NCBI GenBank assembly: GCA_903847945.1
Contig: CAINEY010000011.1
Span: forward strand, 225,290 to 289,289
DNA from: an uncultured bacterium
GTDB lineage: Bacteria > Bacillota_I > Bacilli_A > Erysipelotrichales > Erysipelotrichaceae
Direction of reading: 5' to 3'
Length of the DNA stretch: 64,000 nt
In this document: positions 7,555 to 17,188 of the stretch, piece by piece
How the letters are laid out: every line of letters begins with the position of its first letter
Position numbering within the stretch: the first letter of the stretch is position 1
Made by a program: the position numbers and the translations under genes
The notes under the pieces: generated by a model
Seen by the model: only the letters and a program-made list of their open reading frames with translations
Told to the model about the DNA's origin: nothing
Databases searched by the model: none

Positions 7555-9361
7555 CGTCTTCGGGTTCGAACTGAGCGTTGTAGAGGGTCGTGTAGAACCC
7601 GTTCTTGGCCATCAGGGACTCATGGGTTCCGTGTTCGATGATGGCTCCGTGGTTCATGACCAGGATGAGATCCGCATCACGGATAGTGGAGAGGCGATGG
7701 GCGATGATGAAGGAGGTCTTCTCAGCCATCAAGCGTTCCATGGCTTTACGAATCAGGACTTCCGTACGGGTATCGACCGAGGAGGTTGCCTCATCCAGGA
7801 TCAGAATGGGATGATCGGCCAAGAAGGCCCGGGCAATCGTTAAGAGTTGTTTCTGGCCTTGGCTAAGGTTATTCGCTTCTTCGTTGATGAGGGTCGCATA
7901 GCCTTCCGGTAAGGTACGGACGAAATGATCGACCATGGCGGATTTGGCCGCAGAAAGCACCGCGTCATCCGAGGTCTGTGTCTGTGCAAAACGGATGTTG
8001 GAAGCAATCGATTCATTGAAGAGCCAGGTGTCCTGCAAGACCATCCCGAAGATGGTGCGCAGTTCTTTGCGCGAGAAAGAGCGGATATCGATGCCATCGA
8101 CATTGATGGAACCGCTTTGCACGTCATAGAACCGCATCAAGAGGTTGATGAGGGTGGTTTTACCGGCTCCGGTCGGACCGACGATCGCGACGCGTTGTCC
8201 GGGTTGAACCGTAAACGACAAGTCTTGAAACAGCATCTTCTCCGGGGTGTAACCAAAGCATACGTGATCGAACGTCACATGGCCTTTCAAGGGGACTGGA
8301 GCTGTACCACTGGCCTCCGCAGCTTCTTCCGGTTCATCCAAGAACTCAAAGACACGCTCAGCAGACGCCACAGTGGATTGAAGCAGGGTGCCGATGTTGG
8401 CGACCTGGTTGATGGGCTGGTTAAAGTTTCGGGTGTAGGTGATAAAGGATTGGATCCCACCGATCTGAAGCTGACCGTTGAGCACCAGGGTTGCCCCTAG
8501 GACACTGACGGCGACATACGACAGGTTGGATACCAAACTGATCAGGGGCATCATCACGCCGGCGATAAACTCGGATTTCCAGCTGTCGAGAAAATAGCGA
8601 TGGGAGAGCTGATCAAACGTTTTGGTCTGACGGGCTTCCGCATTGAACACTTTGATGATGGGATGGACCCCAAAGGTTTCCTCGATGTGGCCGTTGAGTT
8701 GTCCCAAGGTCTTCGTCCGTTGACGGAAATAGCGTTGACCGATCTTGACGATGTTGGTAACCAAGAGAAGGCTGACCGGTAAGGACACCAAAGCAATCAG
8801 GGTCATCTCCCAGCTGATGGACACCATCATGACCAGGATGCCCAAGACGGTGGTGATGGCTGTGATGACTTGCGAAATGGACTGTTGGAAGGATTGACCG
8901 ATCGTATCGACATCGTAGGTAATGCGCGAGAGCACATCTCCAATGGGTTGATGATCAAAGAAACGAAGCGGCAGGGTGTTGATCTTGGCGATGATGCGTG
9001 AACGCAGGGTGTGGGTGATCTGTTGGGTCACTTTGACCATCGTGATCACTTGCAAGTATTGAAAGAGGGCACTCAAGGCATACAGGAAGACGAGTTGGAT
9101 CAAAATGGCATGAACGGCGACAAAATCGATGTCTGTCGTTCCACCGGAGAGGATGCCTACACTCAACAGCGTGGTGATATTACCGATCAGTTTCGGTGCG
9201 GCGATTCCAAAGAGGGTACCCATCACCGCCATCACGATGGTCAAGATCATCGTGAGCGCATACGGGCGGGTAAACTGCAACAAGCGTTTTGTGGTGCCTT
9301 TGAAATCCCGGGCTTTGCGGACATCGGCCCGCATGGCCATCATCGGTCCTTGGCGGGTCAT
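7541..9361 (-). CDS. ABC exporter half-transporter, canonical ATP site (BmrD-like)
   Basis: A 606-residue type IV ABC exporter: about six membrane helices (residues 35-330), then a nucleotide-binding domain. Walker A is GPTGAGKTTL, the signature is NLSQGQKQLLT and Walker B is ILILDEATSSVD, so the catalytic Glu is present. It pairs with the neighbouring half-transporter, whose start lies upstream and whose stop overlaps this ATG by four bases. Together they resemble BmrCD/YheIH multidrug heterodimers. The signature reads LSQGQ rather than LSGGQ, as seen in this subgroup. The likely role is drug or lipid export under the MarR regulator that heads the operon. Confidence 0.93.
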   Translation of the reverse strand: MTRQGPMMAMRADVRKARDFKGTTKRLLQFTRPYALTMILTIVMAVMGTLFGIAAPKLIGNITTLLSVGILSGGTTDIDFVAVHAILIQLVFLYALSALFQYLQVITMVKVTQQITHTLRSRIIAKINTLPLRFFDHQPIGDVLSRITYDVDTIGQSFQQSISQVITAITTVLGILVMMVSISWEMTLIALVSLPVSLLLVTNIVKIGQRYFRQRTKTLGQLNGHIEETFGVHPIIKVFNAEARQTKTFDQLSHRYFLDSWKSEFIAGVMMPLISLVSNLSYVAVSVLGATLVLNGQLQIGGIQSFITYTRNFNQPINQVANIGTLLQSTVASAERVFEFLDEPEEAAEASGTAPVPLKGHVTFDHVCFGYTPEKMLFQDLSFTVQPGQRVAIVGPTGAGKTTLINLLMRFYDVQSGSINVDGIDIRSFSRKELRTIFGMVLQDTWLFNESIASNIRFAQTQTSDDAVLSAAKSAMVDHFVRTLPEGYATLINEEANNLSQGQKQLLTIARAFLADHPILILDEATSSVDTRTEVLIRKAMERLMAEKTSFIIAHRLSTIRDADLILVMNHGAIIEHGTHESLMAKNGFYTTLYNAQFEPEDETSR

Positions 9362-11088
9362 GCGAGTTCCTCCGCGGTCAACTGGGAAGCCGCGATTTCC
9401 TGATACACCGGACAGGTGTTCAACAAGTCTGCATGGGATCCAATACCGACCACATGGCCCTGTTCGAGGACTACAATCTGATCGGCACCCATGATGGTGC
9501 TGACCCGTTGTCCCACCACAAAGAGCGTAGCGTTTTTCAACTCCTTGTGTAACGCTTTTCGAAGTGCCGCATCCGTCTTGAAGTCAAGGGCTGAGAAAGA
9601 ATCGTCAAAGATGACCAGATCAGCGTTTTTGACCAAGGCTCGGGCAATCGATAACCGTTGTTTCTGACCTCCGGAAATGTTGGTGGCACCTTGAGCCAAG
9701 CGATAATCCAAACGATCTTCTCTCTCGTTGATGAAGGTTTCGGCTTGAGCGATTTGGATGGCTTTAGAGAGGGTTTCGGGTTTTGCCGAAGGATTACCGA
9801 AGGTGAGATTGTCACGAATGGAGCCGGACAGCAACATGCCTTTTTGAGGAATATAGCCGATGCGTTGCCGTAACGAGTTCTGGTTCATTTGACGGATGTC
9901 GATGCCATCCAATCGGATTTCTCCGGAAGATACATCATAAAGACGCGGAATCAGATTGACTAAGGTGCTTTTCCCGCTGCCGGTCGATCCGATGAATGCT
10001 GTTAAGGTACCTGGCTTAGCCGTAAACGAGATGTCATGCAAGACATCCTCCTGAGCCTCGGGATAACGGAAACTGACGTTTCGGAACTCGAGACGGCCTC
10101 TCAGTGAAGAGTCTGGTGTCGATTCGACGATCGGATCGGTGATGGTGGGTTGAGTGTTGAGGACTTCGGTGATACGGTTTCCGCTGACGATGGCGCGCGG
10201 GATCATGTTGAAAATGCCGGATAGGTGCATGAAGGAACTCATGACTTGGTTGGTGTACTGCATAAATGCCATCATTTGACCGATCGCCATGGCTTGACTC
10301 CCGATGCGGTCGGCACTGAACCACAATACCGTCAACGTGGTCAGACTCATGACAATGGTGATCAGCGGTTCATTGAGGGAGACGATGCGTAAAAGGGAGG
10401 TGTTGTTGGTGAAAACGTCATCGTTGAGGGATTCGAACTTATCGTGTTGAAGACGTTGTGCGTTGAAGGCGCGGATGACGCGGATCCCGGTCAGGTTTTC
10501 ACGGGCACTGAGGTTGAGCCGGTCCGTTAGTTTCTGGACCTGACGGTAACGATCCGCCGTCAAACCCATAATGGCAAACACGACTCCCAGCATCAGCGGT
10601 AAGCCGATGAGGAAGATCCAACTCAATTGAGGAGTCAATTGAACGGCTTTGATGAAGGCACCGATCCCGGTGATCGGGGCAGCCAACAGGATGCGAAAGG
10701 ACATGGTCAGGATCTGTTGGACCTGAGCGATGTCGCCGGTGCTGCGGGTGATGAGGGAAGCAGTTGAGAAACGATCGAATTCGACCAGCGAGAAACCTTC
10801 GATCTTGCGGAAAAGGTCCCGACGGATGCGATCGGCGGCTTTGGCTCCAAGGTAAGAAGCGATGTAGTTGTTGGTGGCGAAGAGTACGGCCACCAGTCCG
10901 GCTACGATCAGCATCTGTCCGCCGATGCGCAGGATGGCATCGATATCGCTAAGCACAATGCCTTCGTCGATGATGCGCATCATGTAGTCGGGCAAGGTCA
11001 AATCAGCCATGATGCGAACCGACAACAGGGTGATTGATAATAGGGCTTGCCACCAGGTGTGTTTGAGGTATCCGTAAAGTTTAAGCAT
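9358..11088 (-). CDS. ABC exporter half-transporter, degenerate ATP site (BmrC-like)
   Basis: A 576-residue partner of the next half-transporter. The membrane domain covers about residues 15-310. The nucleotide-binding domain has Walker A GSTGSGKSTL, signature NISGGQKQRLS and Walker B LVIFDDSFSALD. The residue after Walker B is Asp instead of the catalytic Glu, the mark of the non-catalytic site in BmrC-type heterodimeric exporters. The gene overlaps the upstream marR gene by eight bases and the downstream partner by four, so all three are translated from one mRNA. Confidence 0.93.
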   Translation of the reverse strand: MLKLYGYLKHTWWQALLSITLLSVRIMADLTLPDYMMRIIDEGIVLSDIDAILRIGGQMLIVAGLVAVLFATNNYIASYLGAKAADRIRRDLFRKIEGFSLVEFDRFSTASLITRSTGDIAQVQQILTMSFRILLAAPITGIGAFIKAVQLTPQLSWIFLIGLPLMLGVVFAIMGLTADRYRQVQKLTDRLNLSARENLTGIRVIRAFNAQRLQHDKFESLNDDVFTNNTSLLRIVSLNEPLITIVMSLTTLTVLWFSADRIGSQAMAIGQMMAFMQYTNQVMSSFMHLSGIFNMIPRAIVSGNRITEVLNTQPTITDPIVESTPDSSLRGRLEFRNVSFRYPEAQEDVLHDISFTAKPGTLTAFIGSTGSGKSTLVNLIPRLYDVSSGEIRLDGIDIRQMNQNSLRQRIGYIPQKGMLLSGSIRDNLTFGNPSAKPETLSKAIQIAQAETFINEREDRLDYRLAQGATNISGGQKQRLSIARALVKNADLVIFDDSFSALDFKTDAALRKALHKELKNATLFVVGQRVSTIMGADQIVVLEQGHVVGIGSHADLLNTCPVYQEIAASQLTAEELA

Positions 11089-11500
11089 GGGGTTCCTCTT
11101 GAGCCAGGAAGGTGTTGAGTTTATCCAGAAGGTTGGCTAAGTCGACCTGTTCATCAGAGGTCAATTGAGCGACGGCTTCATCGACCAGCTGGCGACGGCG
11201 TAAACGGGAAGGATCGGTCTTCTCGGTAGGGGTGATGCGGATTTGGCGACGGTTGAGGGGATCGACCTGTCGCACCAGATACCCATTGGTTTCCAGCGCA
11301 TTCAATAACGGCGTCATGGCTGAACGGGAAATACCCAAGAGTTCACTGAGTTGGGAGGGGAGGATTCCCTGAGGATCACTCTTCGCACGCTGATGCACAG
11401 TTCGAAGCACCATGCGCTCACCGACACTGAGATCCCCGGTTCGGGGTTTGGGGCGCGTAAGAAACATGAACTGATGAATGGCATCGAGTAATTCCTGCAT
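11081..11500 (-). CDS. MarR family regulator of the ABC exporter operon
   Basis: A 139-residue winged-helix protein with the MarR pattern: LPSQLSELLGISRSAMTPLLNALETNGYLVRQ (helix-turn-helix) and the wing DPLNRRQIRITPT. It is the first gene of the operon with two ABC half-transporters. A perfect palindrome lies just upstream and is the likely operator, so autoregulation is expected. A good GGAGG-type site precedes the ATG. Confidence 0.9.
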   Translation of the reverse strand: MQELLDAIHQFMFLTRPKPRTGDLSVGERMVLRTVHQRAKSDPQGILPSQLSELLGISRSAMTPLLNALETNGYLVRQVDPLNRRQIRITPTEKTDPSRLRRRQLVDEAVAQLTSDEQVDLANLLDKLNTFLAQEEPHA

Positions 11501-11514
11501 GGGCCTCCTTAATA

Positions 11515-11530
11515 GTTCAATCTATTGAAC
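11515..11530 (-). promoter_or_regulatory. Putative MarR operator (perfect palindrome)
   Basis: GTTCAAT-CT-ATTGAAC is a perfect 7-2-7 inverted repeat, 15 bases before the marR start. A TATAAT box on the minus strand (11546-11551) would start transcription near 11539, putting the palindrome at about +10 to +25, where a bound repressor blocks RNA polymerase. Confidence 0.6.
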
Positions 11531-11573
11531 AGTTCTAACATATGTATTATATAACGTAAAATCGGTTAGGTAT

Positions 11574-11596
11574 AAAAAACCGGAAGTTCCGGTTTT
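11574..11596 (-). terminator. Terminator of the ABC-2 exporter operon
   Basis: AAAACCGGAA / TTCCGGTTTT inverted repeat followed on the minus strand by TTTTTTATA. It starts within the permease stop codon. Confidence 0.8.
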
Positions 11597-13241
11597 AAGA
11601 AAGCTTTTCGATGGCGGAGGTCGCTATCTTGCGGGTGGCGATGATGGAAGCGAGGTCAAGTCCGACCAGGAGGACCACCAGGACTACGAGGAAGAGGGTA
11701 TCATTTTTAAGCCAGTTGAGCACCAGGAAGGCAGCCACCGGCAAGCCCATACCCGGCAGCATCGTAAACACGGCGTTGATGTTTTGTTTGACCGGAACGG
11801 CTTCCTGTTCCCAGATGAGTTTGGGGTGGATCATGTCGACGATCATTCCGAAGTAGTTCAAGAACACGGAAGCCAAGAGGGCCATGACGATTGCCAATAC
11901 GATCTGGATCCACGGAATACTGAAAACGACTCCGAAAGGAACGGTCATAAAGAGAATCCCCAGCACGCTGACGATAAGGCCACTGTTGACCTTGGCTTGG
12001 ATCTGTGCGTTGTAGGACATCGGGATGTACTTCATAAAGAACAAGCGGGTTCCTTCACGGGAGATGGCAGTGACGGTGATGAGATTGAGCGAAGTCATAA
12101 ACAGTCCGATCGCAACGCCGGCGGTCAACACGTACGCAAACATCCCCGGAGCATTCCAATCGATCGATTGAATCAGGGTAATGAGTTCATCCTGTTGTCC
12201 GGCGGTGGTCATGAGTGTTCCCACCAGAATGGCGGGGATCAGGATCACGGTGGAGATGTTATTAAGCAGGTAGATGGGGGTGCGGATCATCAGTTTCAAC
12301 TCTTTGAGGGTGTAGGTCCAAATCGGATCGGCCCCTTGCGTCGAGGAGAGGTAAGCTTTGCCGTTGAGTTTGCGCCGGTTGGCTCCGGTTTCATTGACAC
12401 CTACGGCGGCTTTGAAATAAGCCAGTTCGGCAATCAGCAAGAACAACAGATACGCCCCGATCGCAATCAGCACGGAGATCGCAAAATCCACTAGACTCAG
12501 ATTGACGACCGCCTTGGCGGCAAAGGGAACACTGGGAACCAGATAGCCGAAGATCGCCAAGAAAGAGTTGTTGCCTTGGATCAGCAATTGGACCATCTCA
12601 TCGGCACTGATCGTGGCCATGTTGCCCACGACCATGTTGATGCCGACCGCAAAGCCCAAACTGATGAAACCGCTGATGTAGTTGAAAAGATCCCGGTTAC
12701 GCGCCTTGGGAATCAAGGCCATGACGGCCATGACCAGAAGTCCCGACATGATGAGCGGAACCACCGGCAACAGCAGGATGGTCAGAATCAATAAGGGATA
12801 GAAACCCAGTGGGGGCTGGACGTTGACGATGTAGGCGAGAACGACGGGAATGCCGATCGCTAAGATCGTGATGTACTCGTAGATCATGCTGACGGCAAGC
12901 TTGGCCGAAAGGATCGTCGAGGCTTTCAACGGTAAGCTCAGCAAGGTCTCCACGTCTTTGGAGAAGTAGAAGACGGCTGGGATTAAAAAGATTGCCAAGA
13001 AGAAGATCAGCGTCGACAGCATCGTCAACAACAGTCCGATGATGACACCGGTTTGTTGGATGGGTTTCAACAGGGCGATCGCATCGCCGGTCAGAAAGTA
13101 AAACGAGGCGATCGTTGGCGCAATAGCCACCAAAAGAAAGATCGGGAAGAGTTTCTGGAGGAAGGTTTTCTTCTTGCCGGTTTCCGTGACCCCAAAGGTA
13201 TTTTTTAAGGTGACCTTAAACAGGGCACAGAAATTACGCAT
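11595..13241 (-). CDS. ABC-2 type exporter permease
   Basis: A 548-residue membrane protein with about a dozen hydrophobic segments and an N-terminal cytoplasmic stretch. The layout matches the putative ABC exporter family found with single ATPases in Bacillota. The start was set at MRNFCALFKV (13241), which overlaps the ATPase stop by eight bases; the longer in-frame start lies deeper inside the ATPase gene. Substrate unknown. Confidence 0.8.
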   Translation of the reverse strand: MRNFCALFKVTLKNTFGVTETGKKKTFLQKLFPIFLLVAIAPTIASFYFLTGDAIALLKPIQQTGVIIGLLLTMLSTLIFFLAIFLIPAVFYFSKDVETLLSLPLKASTILSAKLAVSMIYEYITILAIGIPVVLAYIVNVQPPLGFYPLLILTILLLPVVPLIMSGLLVMAVMALIPKARNRDLFNYISGFISLGFAVGINMVVGNMATISADEMVQLLIQGNNSFLAIFGYLVPSVPFAAKAVVNLSLVDFAISVLIAIGAYLLFLLIAELAYFKAAVGVNETGANRRKLNGKAYLSSTQGADPIWTYTLKELKLMIRTPIYLLNNISTVILIPAILVGTLMTTAGQQDELITLIQSIDWNAPGMFAYVLTAGVAIGLFMTSLNLITVTAISREGTRLFFMKYIPMSYNAQIQAKVNSGLIVSVLGILFMTVPFGVVFSIPWIQIVLAIVMALLASVFLNYFGMIVDMIHPKLIWEQEAVPVKQNINAVFTMLPGMGLPVAAFLVLNWLKNDTLFLVVLVVLLVGLDLASIIATRKIATSAIEKLS

Positions 13242-13956
13242 GGCTGGTAACCTCGAGGAAGATCGTTTCGAGGGTCTTGCCCGGATGGACGGCTTTGAGT
13301 TCATCTAAGGTTCCGTAATACAAGATGGTGCCTTTGTTGATGATGGCGACTTTGGTGCACAGACGTTCAGCCACATCCAAGACGTGAGTCGAGAAGAACA
13401 CCGTCTTTCCGGCAGCGGCTTGTTCACGCATGATCTCTTTGAGGGCGAATGCGGATTGGGGATCCAGTCCGGTCAAGGGTTCATCCAAGATCCAGATCGA
13501 CGGTTCATGGATCAAGACACCCATGAGGACGATCTTTTGACGCATCCCGTGCGAATAAGAAAGGATCTTGTCGCCTAAGGCCGAGGACATTTCGAAAAGT
13601 GTCCCGTAACGTTCGATGCGAGCCCGGCGATCGCTTGCGCTGACCCCGTAGATGTCAGCCATGAAGTTCAGGTATTCAATGCCTTTGAGGCGCAGAAACA
13701 AATCCGGATTGTCCGGAACGAACCCAAACTGGTGTTTGGCTTCGAGGGGTTCTTTGGCGATATCGATGCCGTTAAGGGTAATCGTGCCCTCATCGGCTTT
13801 GAGGATGCCGGTCATCATCTTGATGGTGGTGGTTTTGCCGGCGCCGTTGGGACCGATAAACCCGATGATTTCTCCCGGTTGCATGCTCAGCGAGAGGTCG
13901 CTGACGGCTTTGACCTTACCGGAATAGGTCTTGGATACGTGGCTGATGTCGATCAT
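13234..13956 (-). CDS. ABC transporter ATP-binding protein (ABC-2 exporter)
   Basis: A 240-residue ATPase with Walker A GPNGAGKTTTIKMM, the signature region SYSHGMRQK and Walker B IWILDEPLTGLDP. The SHGMRQ form of the signature and GPNGAGKTT are typical of ABC-2/EcsA-like export ATPases. The start at 13956 follows an AGGAG site; the longer ORF start overlaps the upstream DUF1648 gene. It works with the adjacent permease. Confidence 0.92.
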   Translation of the reverse strand: MIDISHVSKTYSGKVKAVSDLSLSMQPGEIIGFIGPNGAGKTTTIKMMTGILKADEGTITLNGIDIAKEPLEAKHQFGFVPDNPDLFLRLKGIEYLNFMADIYGVSASDRRARIERYGTLFEMSSALGDKILSYSHGMRQKIVLMGVLIHEPSIWILDEPLTGLDPQSAFALKEIMREQAAAGKTVFFSTHVLDVAERLCTKVAIINKGTILYYGTLDELKAVHPGKTLETIFLEVTSHA

Positions 13957-13966
13957 AAGGCTCCTG

Positions 13967-14275
13967 TTAGTTGAGGGTGGTAGCAAACCAGACAAAACCG
14001 GTTAAAACCAGCGGAAGCAGGATGACCACCAGGGACTCTTTGAGTCCGGCGTTATCCTGTTGGCGGAAATGAAGGATGAACTGCACACTGACGGCGATCA
14101 ATAGGATCGCCATGGCCCCGATGGCCAGCGGTTTCGGTAAGGTCCAATTGACGTTCCCGGTGATGCCGATCTGCATAGGCATATCCAAAGGAAGCGCCGA
14201 GTAATTGAGCACCGCAAAAATCGCGAAGATCGCCAGACTTAGGCCCATCAAGGGATAAACAAGGTTCTTTTTCAT
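13967..14275 (-). CDS. DUF1648-like small membrane protein
   Basis: A 102-residue protein with three hydrophobic helices (residues 7-24, 48-68, 80-98). The loop after the first helix, PLDMPMQIGITGNVNW, resembles the DUF1648 motif found in SdpI-type immunity and extracellular-regulator proteins, where a similar loop follows the first helix. It lies just upstream of an ABC-2 exporter, 25 bases after recD2, with its own GGAGA site. A role in the export or immunity function of that transporter is a guess from context. Confidence 0.65.
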   Translation of the reverse strand: MKKNLVYPLMGLSLAIFAIFAVLNYSALPLDMPMQIGITGNVNWTLPKPLAIGAMAILLIAVSVQFILHFRQQDNAGLKESLVVILLPLVLTGFVWFATTLN

Positions 14276-14300
14276 GACATAATCTCCAAAATTTAGTCTA

Positions 14301-16475
14301 TCACAGTTCTAAGCCGTTGACTAAATAATCGGTTAAACACGTTTTTCGAGGGGTTTCATCGATTCGTGAGAGACCATAGCGGAAAGCCGAGTGTTCACCG
14401 ATCAGGATCAACGACTTGGAGGCGCGGGTAATCGCAGTGTAAAGCAAGCGCCGTTTCAGCATAATTTTCTGTTCATTGAGGACGGGAAGGATGACAATGG
14501 GGTACTCGCTGCCTTGCGACTTGTGGATCGAGATGGCATAGGCGAGCGTGATGTGGGCGAAGAGTTCCCCGGTGTATTCCACGATGCGTCCATCGAAATC
14601 GACGACGAGCCGGTTCTGTTTGTTTTCATCTTCCGACGCTGGGATGACTTCAATCAGGATTCCGATATCCCCGTTATAAACATCATCATTGGGTTGATTC
14701 TTCAACTGAAGGATCTTATCGCCTTCACGGAAGGTGACATAGCCGACCTGCAGTTCGCGCTTTTCGGCTGAAGGAGGATTGACTTCTTTCTGCATGGCAT
14801 GATTAAGCGCATCGATCCCGGCTTGTCGGTTATACATGGGGGCTAAAACTTGAAGATCGTTGACCCCGTATCCTTTTTCCAGGGCTGCTTTGACCAGTTC
14901 CAGGACGATTTGTTTGACGTCAACGGCGGAAGCATCGATCCAGCGGATGTCTTTGGTCAGGCCGTCCAGATCGGTTCGTCCGGTTCGGATGCGATGGGCC
15001 AGCTCGATCACATCGCTGCCTTCTTTCTGGCGGTAGATGTGATTGAGGGCGATGACCGGAAAGCGCTGGGAGGCCATCAGATCGCGCAAGACACTGCCGG
15101 GGGATACGGAAGGCAACTGATCGGCATCCCCGACAATCAGGATCTTCTTGACGTTTGGTGAAGCTTTTAAGAGATTTCCGAAGAGCCAGGTATCCACCAT
15201 TGAGAATTCATCGATGATGAGGCAATCCACACTGAGCGGATCGGACTCGTTTTTTCCGAAGGTGTTGGATTCCAAGTCCCATTTTAAAAGTGCATGGATC
15301 GTCATCGACGGGGTCTCGGTGAGTTCAAACATCCGTTTGGCGGCTCGTCCGGTTGGGGCACAACACATGACGGAGGACGTCGAATACAAGGTCTTATATA
15401 ACGCCAGCATGGCTCCGACAACCGTGGTCTTTCCTGTTCCGGGTCCGCCGGTCAAGATCGTGATGTCGCGTTCAAAGAAGGTGGTGATGGCTTGGATCTG
15501 CGTTTCATCGTAGGTAATGCCTAAACGATCCTGAAGCAGTTCCAACTCATGCGACAAGCGTGAAGGATCGATGGGTTCAAGCCGATCGATGGGAAAGGTT
15601 TCAAAATAGGCCGCAATGGCGCGTTCATTGGCGTATTGGCTGAGGTGGAAGATCCGGTTGTCTTTCTGAATGAGCTTGCGTTGACGCAAACAATCCAACC
15701 GGGTCACGTCGAAGTTAGCACTGAGCTCCCCGAATTCCTTCGCAAAACGGGCTTCAAGCGCCTCGCCTTCGACGTAGGAATCCCCGGTCCGCATGCATTC
15801 ATCCATGACCATCGACATGAGGGCAGCGCGTAAACGGCGCGGATCGTCGGGTTCAATGCCCATCGACATCGCGAGCTTATCGGCGGTGACAAATCCGATC
15901 CCATCGACTTCTTCCGCCAACCGGTAAGGGTTTTCCTGCACCACCGCCAACACGCCGGTTCCGTAAACGCGTTCCAAGCGCATGATGTTGCGGATACCAA
16001 GTCCATGCGTGGTAAAGAAACGCAAGGCTTCTTCGCTTTCACCAGCCAGCACCAAGCCTTCATGAAGGGCCGTTTCTTTGGCTGGGGTATAGCCTTTGAT
16101 CGATCGGATGAGCGTGATGTCGTCTTTGATGCGGTTCAGGGCGTCATCGCCCAAAGCATCAACGATCCGTTGGGCAAAGGCTTTCCCGATGCCTTTGAAG
16201 ATCGGTGAACCCAAATAAGCGATGATGGATTCCCGATCGGTCGGTAAGATGCGCCGGTACGACTGGACCTGAAACTGCATCCCGTAACGGGGATGTTCAA
16301 TATAGGTTCCCGTCAGGGCGACCAATAAATCTTTCTTAAACTTGGGGAAATAGCCGGTAACGGTAATGTCTTTTTCCTGCAGGGTATACAACTTAAAAAC
16401 CCCAACGGTGAATTGGTTGTCATCGTTGCGGTAGATGGTTTTGATCAGTTTTCCGGTAATCTCCTGGGTGTCCAT
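14301..16475 (-). CDS. recD2: RecD2-type 5'-3' DNA helicase
   Basis: A 724-residue helicase of the RecD2/YrrC type, made by Bacillota without RecBC; it takes part in replication-fork and mismatch-repair stability. The N-terminal 320 residues hold the OB-like and HhH-like regions typical of RecD2. The motor carries Walker A GGPGTGKTTV at about residue 345, the DEFSMVD Walker B motif, and the C-terminal UvrD-like motif AISIHKSQGSEYP. The start at 16475 overlaps the CPBP protease stop as TGATG; the longer ORF start lies inside that gene. The order mnmA ... recD2 is conserved in Bacilli. Confidence 0.95.
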   Translation of the reverse strand: MDTQEITGKLIKTIYRNDDNQFTVGVFKLYTLQEKDITVTGYFPKFKKDLLVALTGTYIEHPRYGMQFQVQSYRRILPTDRESIIAYLGSPIFKGIGKAFAQRIVDALGDDALNRIKDDITLIRSIKGYTPAKETALHEGLVLAGESEEALRFFTTHGLGIRNIMRLERVYGTGVLAVVQENPYRLAEEVDGIGFVTADKLAMSMGIEPDDPRRLRAALMSMVMDECMRTGDSYVEGEALEARFAKEFGELSANFDVTRLDCLRQRKLIQKDNRIFHLSQYANERAIAAYFETFPIDRLEPIDPSRLSHELELLQDRLGITYDETQIQAITTFFERDITILTGGPGTGKTTVVGAMLALYKTLYSTSSVMCCAPTGRAAKRMFELTETPSMTIHALLKWDLESNTFGKNESDPLSVDCLIIDEFSMVDTWLFGNLLKASPNVKKILIVGDADQLPSVSPGSVLRDLMASQRFPVIALNHIYRQKEGSDVIELAHRIRTGRTDLDGLTKDIRWIDASAVDVKQIVLELVKAALEKGYGVNDLQVLAPMYNRQAGIDALNHAMQKEVNPPSAEKRELQVGYVTFREGDKILQLKNQPNDDVYNGDIGILIEVIPASEDENKQNRLVVDFDGRIVEYTGELFAHITLAYAISIHKSQGSEYPIVILPVLNEQKIMLKRRLLYTAITRASKSLILIGEHSAFRYGLSRIDETPRKTCLTDYLVNGLEL

Positions 16476-17188
16476 CAATTGATCAGGGAATACATCGCCC
16501 AAATGGAAACGGCATTATTGAGTAAGTGCACAGCGATGGACGCATACAGGTTCTGGGTGCGTTCATACACCACGGCTAAGACCAAGCCCATGTAGGCATA
16601 CATCGGGATAAACCACAGATCGCTCCAGGCTCCCATCAGAACGGCTCCAAGTGCATGCATGGAAGCAAAGATGAGCGAACTGAGCAGTAGGGGGAAGATG
16701 ACCCGGTTCTTGAAGCGGAACTGACGGAACAAGACCCCTCGGAACACGACTTCTTCAGCGATTGGCGCAAAGATCACGGCTTGAACCGTTACAGCCAATG
16801 AGTTCTCCAGGAAGTAATCGATGAGGGTCTGTTGGTTGATGGAGGTATCCAAACCCGTTAGCGTACTGATCAGCATGTTGAGCAGCGCCGCTCCAAACAG
16901 CATCGCCAAGAAACCCTGAAACACAATTAGCAAAGTTTTGAAGTTCCAGGAGGCTCCTTTTTCTTTTAGGTAACGGCGACCCAGAAACAGAAAGACCAAG
17001 GTCATGATGCCGTGATAGATCACATCGGTATAGGGCCATTCCGCAAAACTCGGAAAGACTTCTCCGATTAAAAGGATCAAGGCAGGGAATAAGAGGGTGT
17101 ACCCGAGGAAATAAATAACCAGGATGACTACGACATCCACGACGGTGGCGGGGGATTTAGCGGTGAGACGATTGAAGAGTGCGGACAT
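16475..17188 (-). CDS. CPBP family intramembrane metalloprotease
   Basis: A 237-residue protein with about seven membrane segments. The C-terminal half has the CPBP motifs: EEVVFRG (EExxxR, about residue 150), the FASMH motif, and HLLNN near the end, supplying the catalytic Glu and metal-binding His residues. Relatives cleave prenylated proteins in eukaryotes, or process or protect against peptides in bacteria. The start at 17188 overlaps mnmA by 32 bases. It is inserted between mnmA and recD2. Confidence 0.85.
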   Translation of the reverse strand: MSALFNRLTAKSPATVVDVVVILVIYFLGYTLLFPALILLIGEVFPSFAEWPYTDVIYHGIMTLVFLFLGRRYLKEKGASWNFKTLLIVFQGFLAMLFGAALLNMLISTLTGLDTSINQQTLIDYFLENSLAVTVQAVIFAPIAEEVVFRGVLFRQFRFKNRVIFPLLLSSLIFASMHALGAVLMGAWSDLWFIPMYAYMGLVLAVVYERTQNLYASIAVHLLNNAVSIWAMYSLIN

